This document shows, piece after piece, positions 26,926-36,348 of a DNA stretch of 64,000 bases; position 1 is the stretch's first letter, and the number at the start of each line of letters is the position of its first letter. The notes under the pieces were generated by a model, which worked only from the letters and a program-made list of their open reading frames with translations, had not been told where the DNA came from and ran no database searches. This stretch comes from Sneathiella sp. HT1-7. GTDB lineage: Bacteria > Pseudomonadota > Alphaproteobacteria > Sneathiellales > Sneathiellaceae. The stretch is from the NCBI RefSeq assembly GCF_020731145.1, contig NZ_JAJFZN010000003.1, positions 62,001 through 126,000 on the forward strand, written 5' to 3'. The position numbers and the translations under genes are program-made.

Positions 26926-28485
26926 ATGCAGCTAACGTCTGTTATCAGAAGGGCCGCTCAGGTAAATCCCAAGGGAATGGCGACCGTTTACAAGGGTAGG
27001 CAACAGACTTGGCATGAATTTGTTGAGCGGGTTGCTAAGCTGGGCGGCGCGCTGCAAAAGTTGGGAATGAAAAATGGCGATAGGGTCGCCATGCTTGCGT
27101 TGAACTCAGATCGTTATTTGGAATATTTTTTCGGCGTATTATGGGGTGGTGGTGTCATCGTGCCGATGAACTTGAGGTGGTCGGCGGCGGAAAACGCCTA
27201 CTCCATCAATGATTCCGGCATTGAGATCATGCTCGTCGATGAAAATTTTGCAGCTATGGTGCCGGCCATACAGGAAAATTCGGAGTGCCTTAAAACGTTG
27301 GTCTTCGCAGGGGAGGGTGAAATCCCGCCCGGCATGGAAGACTACGAGAAAATTTTGGGTGCATCAAAGCCTATTGGGGATGCAAACCGTTCAGGAGAAG
27401 AACTCGCCGGTATTTATTACACCGGCGGGACAACGGGATTTCCTAAAGGGGTGATGCTGTCTCATCGGAGCCTCTACGTTAGTAATCTGTCCTCTTGCCG
27501 CGAATTTTGTATGCCAGATGGCGCACGGTACCTTCATGCCGCACCCATGTTTCATCTGGCCGATGGGGCGGCATCGCTTGCCGTGACTTTTGCGGGCGGA
27601 ACACATATCATGATCCCAAGCTTCACGCCCGAAGGCGCGTTGGAGGCAATTCAGGAGCATAAACCGACAAATGTGCTTTTGGTGCCAACCATGATTCAGA
27701 TGCTGATACAACATCCTGATTTTGAAAAATATGATACCTCTTCATTAACGACGATAATGTATGGCGCGTCTGCCATTAGTGAGGCCATGCTAGTCGAGGC
27801 AATGACCAAGTTGCCGCATACGAAATTCGTTCAGGCGTATGGACAAACCGAACTAAGCCCTGTTGCGACAATCTTGCCGCCAGAATACCACGTAACCGAA
27901 GGGCCAAACGCCGGTAAGTTACGCTCTGCGGGCAAGGCAGTCGGAACATGCGAGTTAAAAATCGTTGATGAAGACGGGAATGATGTTCCGACAGGCACTG
28001 TGGGCCATGTTACCGTGAAAGGGCCGATCACCATGCTTGGCTATTGGAATAAGCCGGAGCAAACAGCGGAGGCGCTGCAAGATGGCTGGGTTTATACCGG
28101 TGACGGCGGCTATTTGGACGAAGATGGTTTTTTGTTCATCGCGGACCGTATGAAGGACATGATTGTGTCCGGCGGGGAGAATGTATACTCCGCCGAAGTG
28201 GAGCAGGCCGTAACAAAACATCCTGCTGTAGCTGAATGCGCGACCATTGGCATTCCTCATGAAAAATGGGGGGAGAGTGTGCATTCCATCGTCATCCTGA
28301 AGCCGGGAGAGACCGCAACGGAAGAAGGAATTATCAAGCATTGTCATGATCTGATCGCGGGTTACAAATGCCCGCGCAGCATCGAATTTCGAACCGAACC
28401 GATGCCTCTTTCTGCGGCGGGGAAAGTCCTGAAGAAAGATTTGCGGGCGCCCTATTGGGTAGGCAAGGAACGGAACGTCAACTAG
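26926..28485 (+). CDS. AMP-binding acyl-CoA synthetase
   Basis: A CoA ligase of 519 residues, close to FadD13/long-chain type. Motifs are YTGGTTGFPKGVMLSH, DGWVYTGDGGYLDEDGFLF, DRMKDMIVSGGENVYSAEVE and AAGKVLKKDLR with the catalytic lysine. It is first after the TetR-controlled promoter and 28 bp before a thiolase. It likely activates the growth substrate for chain shortening. Confidence 0.9.
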   Translation: MQLTSVIRRAAQVNPKGMATVYKGRQQTWHEFVERVAKLGGALQKLGMKNGDRVAMLALNSDRYLEYFFGVLWGGGVIVPMNLRWSAAENAYSINDSGIEIMLVDENFAAMVPAIQENSECLKTLVFAGEGEIPPGMEDYEKILGASKPIGDANRSGEELAGIYYTGGTTGFPKGVMLSHRSLYVSNLSSCREFCMPDGARYLHAAPMFHLADGAASLAVTFAGGTHIMIPSFTPEGALEAIQEHKPTNVLLVPTMIQMLIQHPDFEKYDTSSLTTIMYGASAISEAMLVEAMTKLPHTKFVQAYGQTELSPVATILPPEYHVTEGPNAGKLRSAGKAVGTCELKIVDEDGNDVPTGTVGHVTVKGPITMLGYWNKPEQTAEALQDGWVYTGDGGYLDEDGFLFIADRMKDMIVSGGENVYSAEVEQAVTKHPAVAECATIGIPHEKWGESVHSIVILKPGETATEEGIIKHCHDLIAGYKCPRSIEFRTEPMPLSAAGKVLKKDLRAPYWVGKERNVN

Positions 28486-28513
28486 GTTTTATCAAAAAAG
28501 AAAGAGAGAAATC

Positions 28514-29695
28514 ATGGGTAAGAAAATCGTTGTTGCAGGTGTTGGAATGACATCTTTCGTAAAGCCGGGTCAGAATGAGGCCTATCCGGTTATGGGCGTG
28601 AAAGCAATCAACATGGCGCTGGAAGATGCTGGTTTGGACTATGACAAAATTCAGCAGGCTTATGCCGGATATGTCTATGGTGATAGCACTTGCGGTCAGC
28701 GAGTTCTTTATGAAGTGGGGATGACGGGTATTCCCATCGTAAATGTAAATAACAATTGCTCAACCGGTTCCTCCGCTCTTTTTCTCGCGCGTCAGGCAGT
28801 CGAATCCGGTGTGGTCGACTGTGCACTGGCAGTCGGTTTTGAACAGATGACACCGGGTGCTCTGGCTGACGTTTGGACGGATCGTCCAAGCCCGCTTGGT
28901 AAGTTCAATAATCTGACGGATGAACTAACTCAGGACTTTACCTCCCCCATGGCCATTAAGATGTTTGGTGGTGCCGGGCTAGAACATCAGAGGAAACACG
29001 GAACTAAGGATGAGACTTTCGCAAAGATCCGGGCGAAGGCAAGCAGCCATGCTGTCCACAATGATAAGGCCATCTTCCGCAAAGAAATTTCCGTTGAGGA
29101 CGTCATGGAATCCCCAAAAATGACAAGTCTTTTGACGCGCCTGCAATGCTGCCCGCCAACATGCGGTGCGGGGGCTGCAATCGTTTGTACGGAAGAGTTT
29201 GCTAAAAAGCACGGCATTGACGCCAGTGTTGTGATCGTCGGTCAGGCCATGACAACAGATTTCGGCTCCACCTTTGATATGAATGATATGATGCGCGTTG
29301 TTGGTTATGACATGACCGCCGCCGCAGCCCAGCAGGTCTATGAGCAGACGGGCATCGGACCGGAAGATGTCGATGTGGCAGAGCTTCATGACTGCTTTAC
29401 CGTAAATGAATTGATCACTTACGAAGGTCTTGGTTTCGCTTCAGAAGGCGGCGCGGAGAAATTTATCTGGGATGCAGAGAATACCTATGGCGGGAAGGTA
29501 GTGACCAATCCGTCTGGCGGGTTGCTGTCGAAGGGGCATCCTCTCGGTGCGACAGGGCTTGCCCAGTGCTATGAACTTGTCAACCAGCTTCGCGGCAACT
29601 CCGGGAAGAGACAGGTAGAAGAGGCGAAGACCGCGCTTCAGCACAATCTCGGACTCGGTGGAGCCTGCGTCATTACCATGTATCAGGCGGCCTAA
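28514..29695 (+). CDS. SCP2-type thiolase / acetyl-CoA acetyltransferase
   Basis: A thiolase-fold enzyme of 393 residues in the sterol-carrier-protein-x group. It has the nucleophile Cys in NNNCSTGSSALFLARQAV, the ELHDCFTVNELITYEGLG motif and the acid-base loop NPSGGLLSKGHPLGATG. GGACVI near the end keeps the second cysteine. It would cleave a 3-ketoacyl-CoA and release acetyl- or propionyl-CoA. It is in the operon with the ligase. Confidence 0.88.
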   Translation: MGKKIVVAGVGMTSFVKPGQNEAYPVMGVKAINMALEDAGLDYDKIQQAYAGYVYGDSTCGQRVLYEVGMTGIPIVNVNNNCSTGSSALFLARQAVESGVVDCALAVGFEQMTPGALADVWTDRPSPLGKFNNLTDELTQDFTSPMAIKMFGGAGLEHQRKHGTKDETFAKIRAKASSHAVHNDKAIFRKEISVEDVMESPKMTSLLTRLQCCPPTCGAGAAIVCTEEFAKKHGIDASVVIVGQAMTTDFGSTFDMNDMMRVVGYDMTAAAAQQVYEQTGIGPEDVDVAELHDCFTVNELITYEGLGFASEGGAEKFIWDAENTYGGKVVTNPSGGLLSKGHPLGATGLAQCYELVNQLRGNSGKRQVEEAKTALQHNLGLGGACVITMYQAA

Positions 29696-29709
29696 CCGCT
29701 TCTCCCTCT

Positions 29710-29735
29710 GCGTGTCTTGCTTCGGCAAGGCACGC
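29710..29735 (+). terminator. UUCG hairpin after the thiolase gene
   Basis: Arms GCGTGTCTTGC (29710-29720) and GCAAGGCACGC (29725-29735) pair over 11 bp with one U-G pair and a TTCG tetraloop closed by C-G. CTTTCCC follows, so it is a weak terminator or an mRNA end stabiliser. It suggests the SDR gene is at least partly separate. Confidence 0.55.
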
Positions 29736-29902
29736 CTTTCCCTTCGGCAACGGAATCATAACCATGATTGATTTCAGCCATATAGGGCGCGAGTCCGGCA
29801 CGCATTCGTAACTCTCTAGGCAGCCAATCAGGACGGCGATATAAAACTTGCTGTTGATGCCTTCATCGTCCTTCCCAAACATTAAGAGAAAAGTATGAAA
29901 AA

Positions 29903-30727
29903 ATGAGCAAACTTTATGGAAAGGTCGCCTATATCACGGGGTCGGGACGCGGTATCGGCCGAGCCGTCGCCCTTAAACTCGCCAGTGAGGGCGCAAAAGT
30001 GGTGGTAAACGATCTTGATGTCGAGCCAGCCGAGGAAGTTGTCCGCGTCATCAAAGCCAACGGCGGTGAAGCCATTGCTGTTCCGGGGAGTGTGACCGAA
30101 GCAGGTTTTGCGGATAAATTCATCAATACGGGAATTGATGCCTTTGGCGGTGTTGATATTATTGTTAATAATGCGGGTTACACTTGGGATGCGCTTGTCC
30201 ATAAAATGAGTGATGATCAGTTCGACGCCATGATCGATGTTCACTTGAAGGCGCCGTTTCGGATTATCCGTGCGGCCTCCGGGTTTATACGGGCAGAGGC
30301 CGATAAAGAAGCGGCAGAGGGGCGGGAGGTTTTCCGCAAGATTGTCAATATCTCTTCAGTTGCGGGCACGGGCGGCAATGCGGGACAGATCAACTATTCT
30401 TCGGCAAAGTCCGGCGTCCTCGGCATGACCAAGACAATGGCAAAGGAATGGGGACGGCTGAAAGTGAACGTGAATTGCGTCGCATTCGGTATGATCCAGA
30501 CCCGACTGACCGAGGCGACTAATGAGAAAAAGACAATTGTCGTTGAAGGAAACGAAGTCGGCATTGGTATCCCGGAAAAACTGGTCAGCGGGATGGAGAT
30601 GATGATCCCGCTCGGTCGCGCCGGCACACCGGAAGAGGCCGCGGACGGTGTCTATCTTTTCTGTATCCCGGAATCCAATTATATCAGCGGCCAGACATTG
30701 ATCGTTGGCGGCGGATTGACCATTTAG
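29903..30727 (+). CDS. Short-chain dehydrogenase/reductase
   Basis: An NAD(P)-dependent oxidoreductase of 274 residues. It has the nucleotide-binding TGSGRGIGRAVA, the NNAG motif, and catalytic Ser plus YSSAK. It resembles FabG/17-beta-HSD type 3-hydroxyacyl-CoA dehydrogenases, which fits a beta-oxidation step before the thiolase. The ORF starts after a weak AAGAG; a two-codon upstream ATG-AAA-AAA-TGA minigene overlaps its start. It converges on the MarR gene. Confidence 0.88.
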   Translation: MSKLYGKVAYITGSGRGIGRAVALKLASEGAKVVVNDLDVEPAEEVVRVIKANGGEAIAVPGSVTEAGFADKFINTGIDAFGGVDIIVNNAGYTWDALVHKMSDDQFDAMIDVHLKAPFRIIRAASGFIRAEADKEAAEGREVFRKIVNISSVAGTGGNAGQINYSSAKSGVLGMTKTMAKEWGRLKVNVNCVAFGMIQTRLTEATNEKKTIVVEGNEVGIGIPEKLVSGMEMMIPLGRAGTPEEAADGVYLFCIPESNYISGQTLIVGGGLTI

Positions 30728-30756
30728 CTTTCACGTTGACGGAGTAGGGCCGCAAC

Positions 30757-31332
30757 TCAGGGTTTGTTGTCGTCCAGGAAAAAAGTTTTATCTTTCCAGA
30801 CAACTTCGAGCTGACGCTGATTTTTCTCGTTCATCATCGCATAGGCGGTATGAGCATACCCCTTTGCATTTTCGAACCCGACCTTTTTATAGGCCTGTTC
30901 TAGATACGCAGTTTGTTCATCAATTACACCGCGCCAAGCGGTTCGCCCCTTTTTGGTTAAATAGAGATGGCGGCTTCGGCGATCCTTAAGATCTTCCTTC
31001 TGGGCAATGAAGCCGCCACCGATCAGTGTTTTGATAATCGGACTGATTGATTGTTGGGTGATGTCCAGAAAAGCGAGTATCTCTTTGACGGTTGCCCCAG
31101 GTTTCCGTTGGATTACGTATAGTACTCGGAAATGAGGACGACGGAGGCCGACTGATTGAAGGTAGACGTCGCCCACTTCGAGCATGCTATTGTAACCCAA
31201 ATACATGACCGAAAACAGCCAATGCGCATGATCCTCAGGGCAGAGGTCCTCCTCGTCAAATGCCATTCCGACGCTTACTCCTTGTTTGGGTGAGGCATCT
31301 ATAATTGACCTTTTCCCATAATTCAACTGCAT
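30757..31332 (-). CDS. MarR-family transcriptional regulator
   Basis: A winged-helix protein of 191 residues (169 if it starts at the ATG at 31266, which has AAGGAG upstream; the ATG at 31332 has little RBS). The core RPHFRVLYVIQRKPGATVKEILAFL, the recognition part TQQSISPIIKTLI and the DRRSRHLYLTKKG wing are clear. It faces a Liv-type importer operon across 469 bp that hold two matched dyads. It probably controls that operon and itself. Confidence 0.85.
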   Translation of the reverse strand: MQLNYGKRSIIDASPKQGVSVGMAFDEEDLCPEDHAHWLFSVMYLGYNSMLEVGDVYLQSVGLRRPHFRVLYVIQRKPGATVKEILAFLDITQQSISPIIKTLIGGGFIAQKEDLKDRRSRHLYLTKKGRTAWRGVIDEQTAYLEQAYKKVGFENAKGYAHTAYAMMNEKNQRQLEVVWKDKTFFLDDNKP

Positions 31333-31491
31333 GATCTAAATTCGAAGGTAGCCGCCGTTGTTGTAGCATGAAACCAATTCTACGAAAGATGGTCGAGCTA
31401 CTTCGAAAGGCTTGAACAAAACGTTATGTCTTGGCTTGCGAATAGTTGGTCCTTCAAAATCAGATATACGGACAACGGATAAGTCATCCTA

Positions 31492-31550
31492 AAGATGTAT
31501 TTATAACAGTATAGCTTATTAGATCAATTATATTGTTATAAATACATCTT
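31492..31550. promoter_or_regulatory. Large inverted repeat around the predicted marR promoter
   Basis: Arms of 17 bp (31492-31508 and 31534-31550) are perfect inverted repeats around a 25-bp centre. The inner halves are TATAACA and TGTTATA. Read on the minus strand, the centre holds a TTGATC -35-like hexamer and the distal half-site provides a TATAAA -10, 16 bp away. This looks like the autoregulated promoter of the MarR gene. Confidence 0.65.
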
Positions 31551-31645
31551 ATCTGTTACGGGAATGCAGGTTCGCGGCCCATCATAAAGGCTCTAGTCAA
31601 GGAAAATGGAGGTGGAATTTCCCCCAGATTAAACCAGCTTTCAAC

Positions 31646-31684
31646 TATAACAAACAATTTGACTTAAACAGGAAGACTGTTATA
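31646..31684 (+). promoter_or_regulatory. Second dyad with same geometry around the importer operon promoter
   Basis: TATAACA (31646-31652) and TGTTATA (31678-31684) are separated by 25 bp, exactly as in the upstream dyad. A TTGACT -35 (31659-31664) and a TATATT -10 (31681-31686), spaced 16 bp, lie inside it. It would control the binding-protein operon. Confidence 0.65.
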
Positions 31685-31801
31685 TTTTTTATAAATCTGG
31701 GAGATCATGCGGCACAGGCATTGCGCGTGACAAAAAGATTAAAAAAGCGGTTGGGCAAAATTGGCCCGTAATTAAACCATCTGACCTTATAGGGAGAGAT
31801 C

Positions 31802-32992
31802 ATGAATATTCTTAAGTCTTCAGTTTTAACTGTTGCCTGCGCTGCTGTGCTTGCCATTACGGGCGGCAATTATGCACATTCGGAAGAGGCGGATACCTTC
31901 AAAATTGGTGCGGTTCTGCCATTTTCCGGGCCTTACGGCATTATCGGTAAGGGCATGAAACAGGGTGCGCAGCTCGCTATTGATCTGCGGGGCGGCAAGG
32001 TTCTGGGAAAACCGATTGAGGTGACCTGGGAAGACAGTGAAACCAAACCACAGCCGGCTGTCCAAAAAGCAACGCGCCTGATATCGGGCGGTGCACAGAT
32101 GATTTTTGGTGCGGCGAGTTCTGCATCAACAGCAGCTCTTCAGGGCATCACTGAGCAACGCAAAGTTCCCCTTCTTATAACGATTTCTGCTGATGATAAG
32201 CTGACGCGCGCAAATGGATATCGTTATTCATTCCGGACATCAAATACGCTCGGAATGGAAATTCGGATGGCGATGGAATTCACCAAGGCCGCAGGGTTGA
32301 AGAAAATTTATGGTGTTGGTGCTGATTATGCTGTTACTCGTGACGGTTGGGAAGCCTATAAGGCCGCTGCGGAAGAGGCTGGCATCGAGATCGTCGGCAT
32401 TGACTATCCGCCACTCGGCAATCGCGACTATTCCGTTATTATCGATAAAATTGCCAAGACGGATGCTGATGGCGTTGTCCTTATCGTGACAGGTAGTGAC
32501 GGCGTAACGTTCCTGAAGCAGGCCGGTCAGGCGGGCCTTGGGAAGAACAAGACACTGTTCGGTCCGGTTTTGCAGGATGAAGTTCTTGCAGCGGCGGTTG
32601 GTCCCGATGCAGTAGGTGCGGCTTCCGGTGTTCGGTATCATTATTCCTTAGACAACCCTGCCAATAAGGCATTTGTTGAGGCGTATCGTGCGAAATATAA
32701 TGAATGGCCAGATAGTTTCGCCGGTGAAGCCTATGACGGGATGAGCTGGTTCCTTGATGCAGTTGACAGTACGGGCTCCTGGGATCGGGAAAAGTGGGTC
32801 GAAGCCTTTGAAGGAAGTGTTCGCGAGAATTCCGTGGAAGGCCGTAAAGAAATGCGTGCCTGTGATCATCAGGCGATGCAGGTTGGCCTTTGGGGTGTTG
32901 TTGAAAAAGGCGAGGCTCCATATCCTGATCTGAAAATGAAGATCACGAATATCTTCCAGCCAGAGGCTCTCTTCCCGGCTTGTGAAGAATAG
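31802..32992 (+). CDS. Branched-chain-type ABC transporter substrate-binding protein
   Basis: A periplasmic receptor of 396 residues of the LivJ family. A Sec signal peptide (about 1-27, ending near YAHSEE) precedes the fold start FKIGAVLPFSGPYGIIGKG. It heads the second importer operon. The neighbouring ligases and thiolases suggest the ligand is an aromatic, branched or cyclic acid rather than leucine; this is inference from context. Confidence 0.9.
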   Translation: MNILKSSVLTVACAAVLAITGGNYAHSEEADTFKIGAVLPFSGPYGIIGKGMKQGAQLAIDLRGGKVLGKPIEVTWEDSETKPQPAVQKATRLISGGAQMIFGAASSASTAALQGITEQRKVPLLITISADDKLTRANGYRYSFRTSNTLGMEIRMAMEFTKAAGLKKIYGVGADYAVTRDGWEAYKAAAEEAGIEIVGIDYPPLGNRDYSVIIDKIAKTDADGVVLIVTGSDGVTFLKQAGQAGLGKNKTLFGPVLQDEVLAAAVGPDAVGAASGVRYHYSLDNPANKAFVEAYRAKYNEWPDSFAGEAYDGMSWFLDAVDSTGSWDREKWVEAFEGSVRENSVEGRKEMRACDHQAMQVGLWGVVEKGEAPYPDLKMKITNIFQPEALFPACEE

Positions 32993-33011
32993 TCTGGCTT
33001 AATCAAAATCC

Positions 33012-33040
33012 GGGCGGCCATGAACGAGTTCTGGTCGCCC
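33012..33040 (+). promoter_or_regulatory. RNA hairpin between binding protein and LivH
   Basis: GGGCGGCCA (33012-33020) and TGGTCGCCC (33032-33040) pair over 9 bp with one G-U pair around an 11-nt loop. No T run follows. Like the other binding-protein/permease junctions here, it should favour receptor expression. Confidence 0.62.
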
Positions 33041-33071
33041 CCATTTCCTTTCCAGGTTAGGTGATCCGGCT

Positions 33072-33929
33072 ATGTCTACCATCGTGATAGGCCTGTCCAT
33101 GGGTATGCTGCTGTTTTTGCTGGCGGCAGGTCTGACCCTTATTTTCGGCATGCTGCGGGTAATCAATTTTGCCCATGGCTCGCTCTATATGCTCGGCGCA
33201 TATCTCGCGTTTCAGGTGGTAAATATCACCGGAAGCTTTTGGGCAGGATTGATCGCTGCGCCGATTATTGCAGCGATTGTTGGCGCGTTAATGGAGCGTA
33301 TCGCGCTCCGGCCGGTTTATAACCGCGATCATGTATACCAGCTTTTGCTGACCTTCGGGTTCATTCTGGTGATTGACGAGGCCGTCCGGATCATTTGGGG
33401 GCTGGAATATAAACAAATGTATCCGCCGGAGTTATTTTCCGGCGCGATCGAAATGTTCGGTAGTTCCGTGCCAAGTTACCGACTGTTTATTATTGGCTTC
33501 GGTGCAGCTGTTTCAGCAGGCCTGTTCTTCATGCTCGATCGCAGTCGATACGGCATGATCATCCGCGCGGCCAGCGGCGACCCTGAGATGGTGCGGACGC
33601 TTGGCATTAACGTCTCGCTTGTTCGCACTGGGGTTTTCTCCTTCGGCGCTGGCCTCGCGGCCCTTGGAGGAGCCGTTGCCGGACCGCTATTTCCAATCGA
33701 GCTTGGCATGGGTTTTAACATTATCATCGATAGCTTCATTGTCGTGATCATAGGGGGGCTTGGCAACATTCGCGGTGCGGTGTTGGCGGCCTTGTTAATC
33801 GGTATGACGCGGGCACTCGGCTATAGCTACGCGCCGAGCTGGGTCGATTTTCTCACCTTTATCCTGTTGATTGGAACTCTCATTCTCCGGCCCGAAGGGC
33901 TATTCAGTCGCAAGGGACGTACGGCATGA
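33072..33929 (+). CDS. ABC transporter permease, LivH type
   Basis: An inner-membrane channel subunit of 285 residues. It has the LTLIFGMLRVINFAHGSLYMLGAY signature region and IDSFIVVIIGGLGNIRGAVL loop. It overlaps the LivM gene by ATGA. An AGGTGA lies upstream of the start. Confidence 0.92.
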   Translation: MSTIVIGLSMGMLLFLLAAGLTLIFGMLRVINFAHGSLYMLGAYLAFQVVNITGSFWAGLIAAPIIAAIVGALMERIALRPVYNRDHVYQLLLTFGFILVIDEAVRIIWGLEYKQMYPPELFSGAIEMFGSSVPSYRLFIIGFGAAVSAGLFFMLDRSRYGMIIRAASGDPEMVRTLGINVSLVRTGVFSFGAGLAALGGAVAGPLFPIELGMGFNIIIDSFIVVIIGGLGNIRGAVLAALLIGMTRALGYSYAPSWVDFLTFILLIGTLILRPEGLFSRKGRTA

Positions 33930-34873
33930 ACGCACAACGCTTAATGGCGCTCGTTGTCGCCATCATAATTTCTGTGCCCTTGATGTTTCCTGATGGACAA
34001 AATGTTGGATTAGTGAACGCTATCCTGATCTGGTCCATATTTGCTATCGGCTTTGACTTGGTGTTCGGTGTTGCAGGTATGCTGTCATTCGGACATGCCG
34101 CTTTCTTCGGCGTGGGGGCCTATACCCTTTCGCTGCTGACAATGCGCATGGGCTGGGATTTCATTCCAGCACTTGGGGCCGCCGGTTTGGTTGGCGGGGC
34201 TCTTGCGCTAGTCTTCAGCTATTTTGCGATCCGGGTATCTGGATTGTTCTTCGCGCTTCTCACGCTCGCGTTATCCCAACTTATTTATATCATGGCGGGA
34301 ACAAAGCTTCGAATGCTCACAGGTGGTGTCGATGGTATCGCCGGTGTTCCGCGCCCGGACCTGTTCGGCATCGATTTCTATAATGACAGCAACTATTATT
34401 TCTTTTTGCTGACGTTGTTCGTGCTGGCATTGCTGATTTCCGGTCTTATTCGGATATCCCCTCTGGGGCAGGCCCTGAAAGCCATTAAGTCCAACGAAGT
34501 GCGGGCAGAGCAGATCGGCTTCAATGTCCAGCGGCTGCAACGGTCGGTATTTACTATTTCAGGTATTTATGCAGGTGTGAGTGGCGGTCTACTTGCCTCT
34601 CTTATCTTCTATGTCGGACCGCAAATGCTTCATTGGAAAACATCCGGTGATGTTGTGATTATGGTTCTGCTGGGCGGCATGGGAACGTTGTTTGGGCCTA
34701 TTCTTGGCGTTGCGATATTCGAGATTATGCGTGAATGGCTCTCGACCCAGACATCTCATTGGTACGGCATACTGGGGTTAATATTTATCATTTCCACGAT
34801 TGCCATGCCGAAAGGTATTGCGGGCATGATTATTCAGCTTTGGAACCGCATCATGCCGGGGAGTAAGCCATGA
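33926..34873 (+). CDS. ABC transporter permease, LivM type
   Basis: The partner channel subunit, 315 residues. GVAGMLSFGHAAFFGVGAY and the coupling loop SPLGQALKAIKSNEVRAEQIG are typical. Four-base overlaps on both sides show tight translational coupling in the operon. Confidence 0.92.
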   Translation: MNAQRLMALVVAIIISVPLMFPDGQNVGLVNAILIWSIFAIGFDLVFGVAGMLSFGHAAFFGVGAYTLSLLTMRMGWDFIPALGAAGLVGGALALVFSYFAIRVSGLFFALLTLALSQLIYIMAGTKLRMLTGGVDGIAGVPRPDLFGIDFYNDSNYYFFLLTLFVLALLISGLIRISPLGQALKAIKSNEVRAEQIGFNVQRLQRSVFTISGIYAGVSGGLLASLIFYVGPQMLHWKTSGDVVIMVLLGGMGTLFGPILGVAIFEIMREWLSTQTSHWYGILGLIFIISTIAMPKGIAGMIIQLWNRIMPGSKP

Positions 34874-35634
34874 ACACCGCCGCAGAAAATAAATCTGTAC
34901 TACGTTGTGAGGATATCGAGGTGTCCTATGGCGCCTTCAAGGCCGTCACTAATGTCAGCTATGAGTTCAAACCGGGGTTGTTGTATGGTCTGATTGGACC
35001 CAATGGCGCGGGAAAGACGACGCTTATGAATGCGTTGTCGGGCCGGGCGCAACTCAGCAATGGCCGGGTGTTTCTGAATGAGCAGGAAATAACTGGTCAG
35101 CCTCCTCATGCGCGCACATGGGCGGGCCTCGGCCGGAGCTTCCAGATTACACAGATCTTCCCTGAGATGACAGTGTTCGAAAATCTGCGTCTTGCGGCGC
35201 AAGCGCATCGTTTCAGGCTGCAGCCTTTTTGGCGTCCTGTGAGCAAGTTTAAAGATATCGCCCGTGATGCGGAGCGGGTTCTTTCTGAGATTGGGCTGGA
35301 AGGCTTCGGGCATGTCAGTGCGGGAAGCCTCTCACATGGTGATCAGCGTGCCCTTGAAATTGGTTTGGCGCTCTTGAGTGAACCCAAGGTATTGCTACTG
35401 GATGAACCGCTCGCTGGTGTTGGTCATGATGTTGCGGAAAAGGCCGTCGAGTTGATCCGTAAAGTTTCTGAGGGACGCACAGTCTTGTTGATTGAGCATA
35501 ACATGGACGTGGTGATGGAAATTTCTGATGAGATTATCGTCATGCTCGCGGGCGAAATTCTGGCGTCCGGCGCGGCGGAAACGATCAAACGGGATCCGCG
35601 CGTCCGCACCGCTTATCTGGGAGAGGAAGAATGA
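34870..35634 (+). CDS. ABC transporter ATP-binding protein, LivG type
   Basis: An ATPase of 254 residues. Walker A GPNGAGKTT, signature SLSHGDQRALEIG, Walker B LLLDEPLAGVG and IEHNMD are in order. It pairs with the LivF protein encoded next, with an ATGA overlap. Confidence 0.93.
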   Translation: MNTAAENKSVLRCEDIEVSYGAFKAVTNVSYEFKPGLLYGLIGPNGAGKTTLMNALSGRAQLSNGRVFLNEQEITGQPPHARTWAGLGRSFQITQIFPEMTVFENLRLAAQAHRFRLQPFWRPVSKFKDIARDAERVLSEIGLEGFGHVSAGSLSHGDQRALEIGLALLSEPKVLLLDEPLAGVGHDVAEKAVELIRKVSEGRTVLLIEHNMDVVMEISDEIIVMLAGEILASGAAETIKRDPRVRTAYLGEEE

Positions 35635-36332
35635 GCCTTCTGGAAATGCAAAACTGTGATGTTTTTTATGGTAAGGCGCAGGCTTTGCACGATGTCTCCA
35701 TCAATGTGGAAGAGGGCGAGATCATATCTCTTATCGGCCGGAATGGTGCGGGGAAAAGCACCTTATTGAAGGCTATTATGGGGTTGAATCCGATTGCTGC
35801 CGGAAAACGTATATATGACGGACAGGATGCGACGAAAGTCGCGACAGAAAAGCTCGGGCGGTCGGGCATTGCCTATGTGCCGGAAGATCGCCGGATATTT
35901 GCGACATTAGATGTAGATGAAAATTTGCGAATTGCAACTGTGATGGGCCGCAACGGAGCTTGGAACCTCGATCGGGTGTACGATCTTTTCCCACGTCTGA
36001 AGGAGCGGATGAATTCACGCGGTGATACCTTGTCAGGTGGGGAGCAGCAAATGCTTGCTGTTGGTCGCGGATTGTTGACCAATCCGAAGCTATTGTTGCT
36101 GGATGAGCCGACTGAAGGTCTTGCTCCTTTAGTGGTTGAGGATCTGATCAATGCCATGGCCCTGATTAACGCCGAAGGCGTGGCAATTCTTCTTGTGGAA
36201 CAAAATTTGAAAGTGCCTCTCAAACTGGCGAAACGGCAATATATGATCGACAACGGACATATTCGCTGGTCAGGGAAAACCGAAGAATTACTGGCGGAGC
36301 GGGAAAAAATTGAAGGGCTTATAAGTCTCTAA
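35631..36332 (+). CDS. ABC transporter ATP-binding protein, LivF type
   Basis: An ATPase of 233 residues. Walker A GRNGAGKST, YVPEDRRIF Q-loop, LSGGEQQMLAVGRGL and LLLDEPTEGLAP are in order, with VEQN as the switch region. Unlike the region 2 homologue it ends normally and carries no extra domain. It is 16 bp from the thiolase start. Confidence 0.93.
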   Translation: MSLLEMQNCDVFYGKAQALHDVSINVEEGEIISLIGRNGAGKSTLLKAIMGLNPIAAGKRIYDGQDATKVATEKLGRSGIAYVPEDRRIFATLDVDENLRIATVMGRNGAWNLDRVYDLFPRLKERMNSRGDTLSGGEQQMLAVGRGLLTNPKLLLLDEPTEGLAPLVVEDLINAMALINAEGVAILLVEQNLKVPLKLAKRQYMIDNGHIRWSGKTEELLAEREKIEGLISL

Positions 36333-36348
36333 ACTCGGAGTGAAGAAA

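Larger units (their letters stand above)
31333..31801. other. Divergent regulatory region without genes
   Basis: This 469-bp AT-rich region separates the MarR gene from the binding-protein gene. Apart from two large dyad elements (31492-31550 and 31646-31684) and the promoters inside them, I see no gene. About 115 bp of leader follow the forward promoter before the RBS AGGGAGAG. Confidence 0.6.

Noticed and set aside
31492-31550. Terminal inverted repeat of a small mobile element
   Set aside because: The half-sites recur nearby with the same 25-bp spacing around promoters, which fits regulation better; no target-site duplication was seen.
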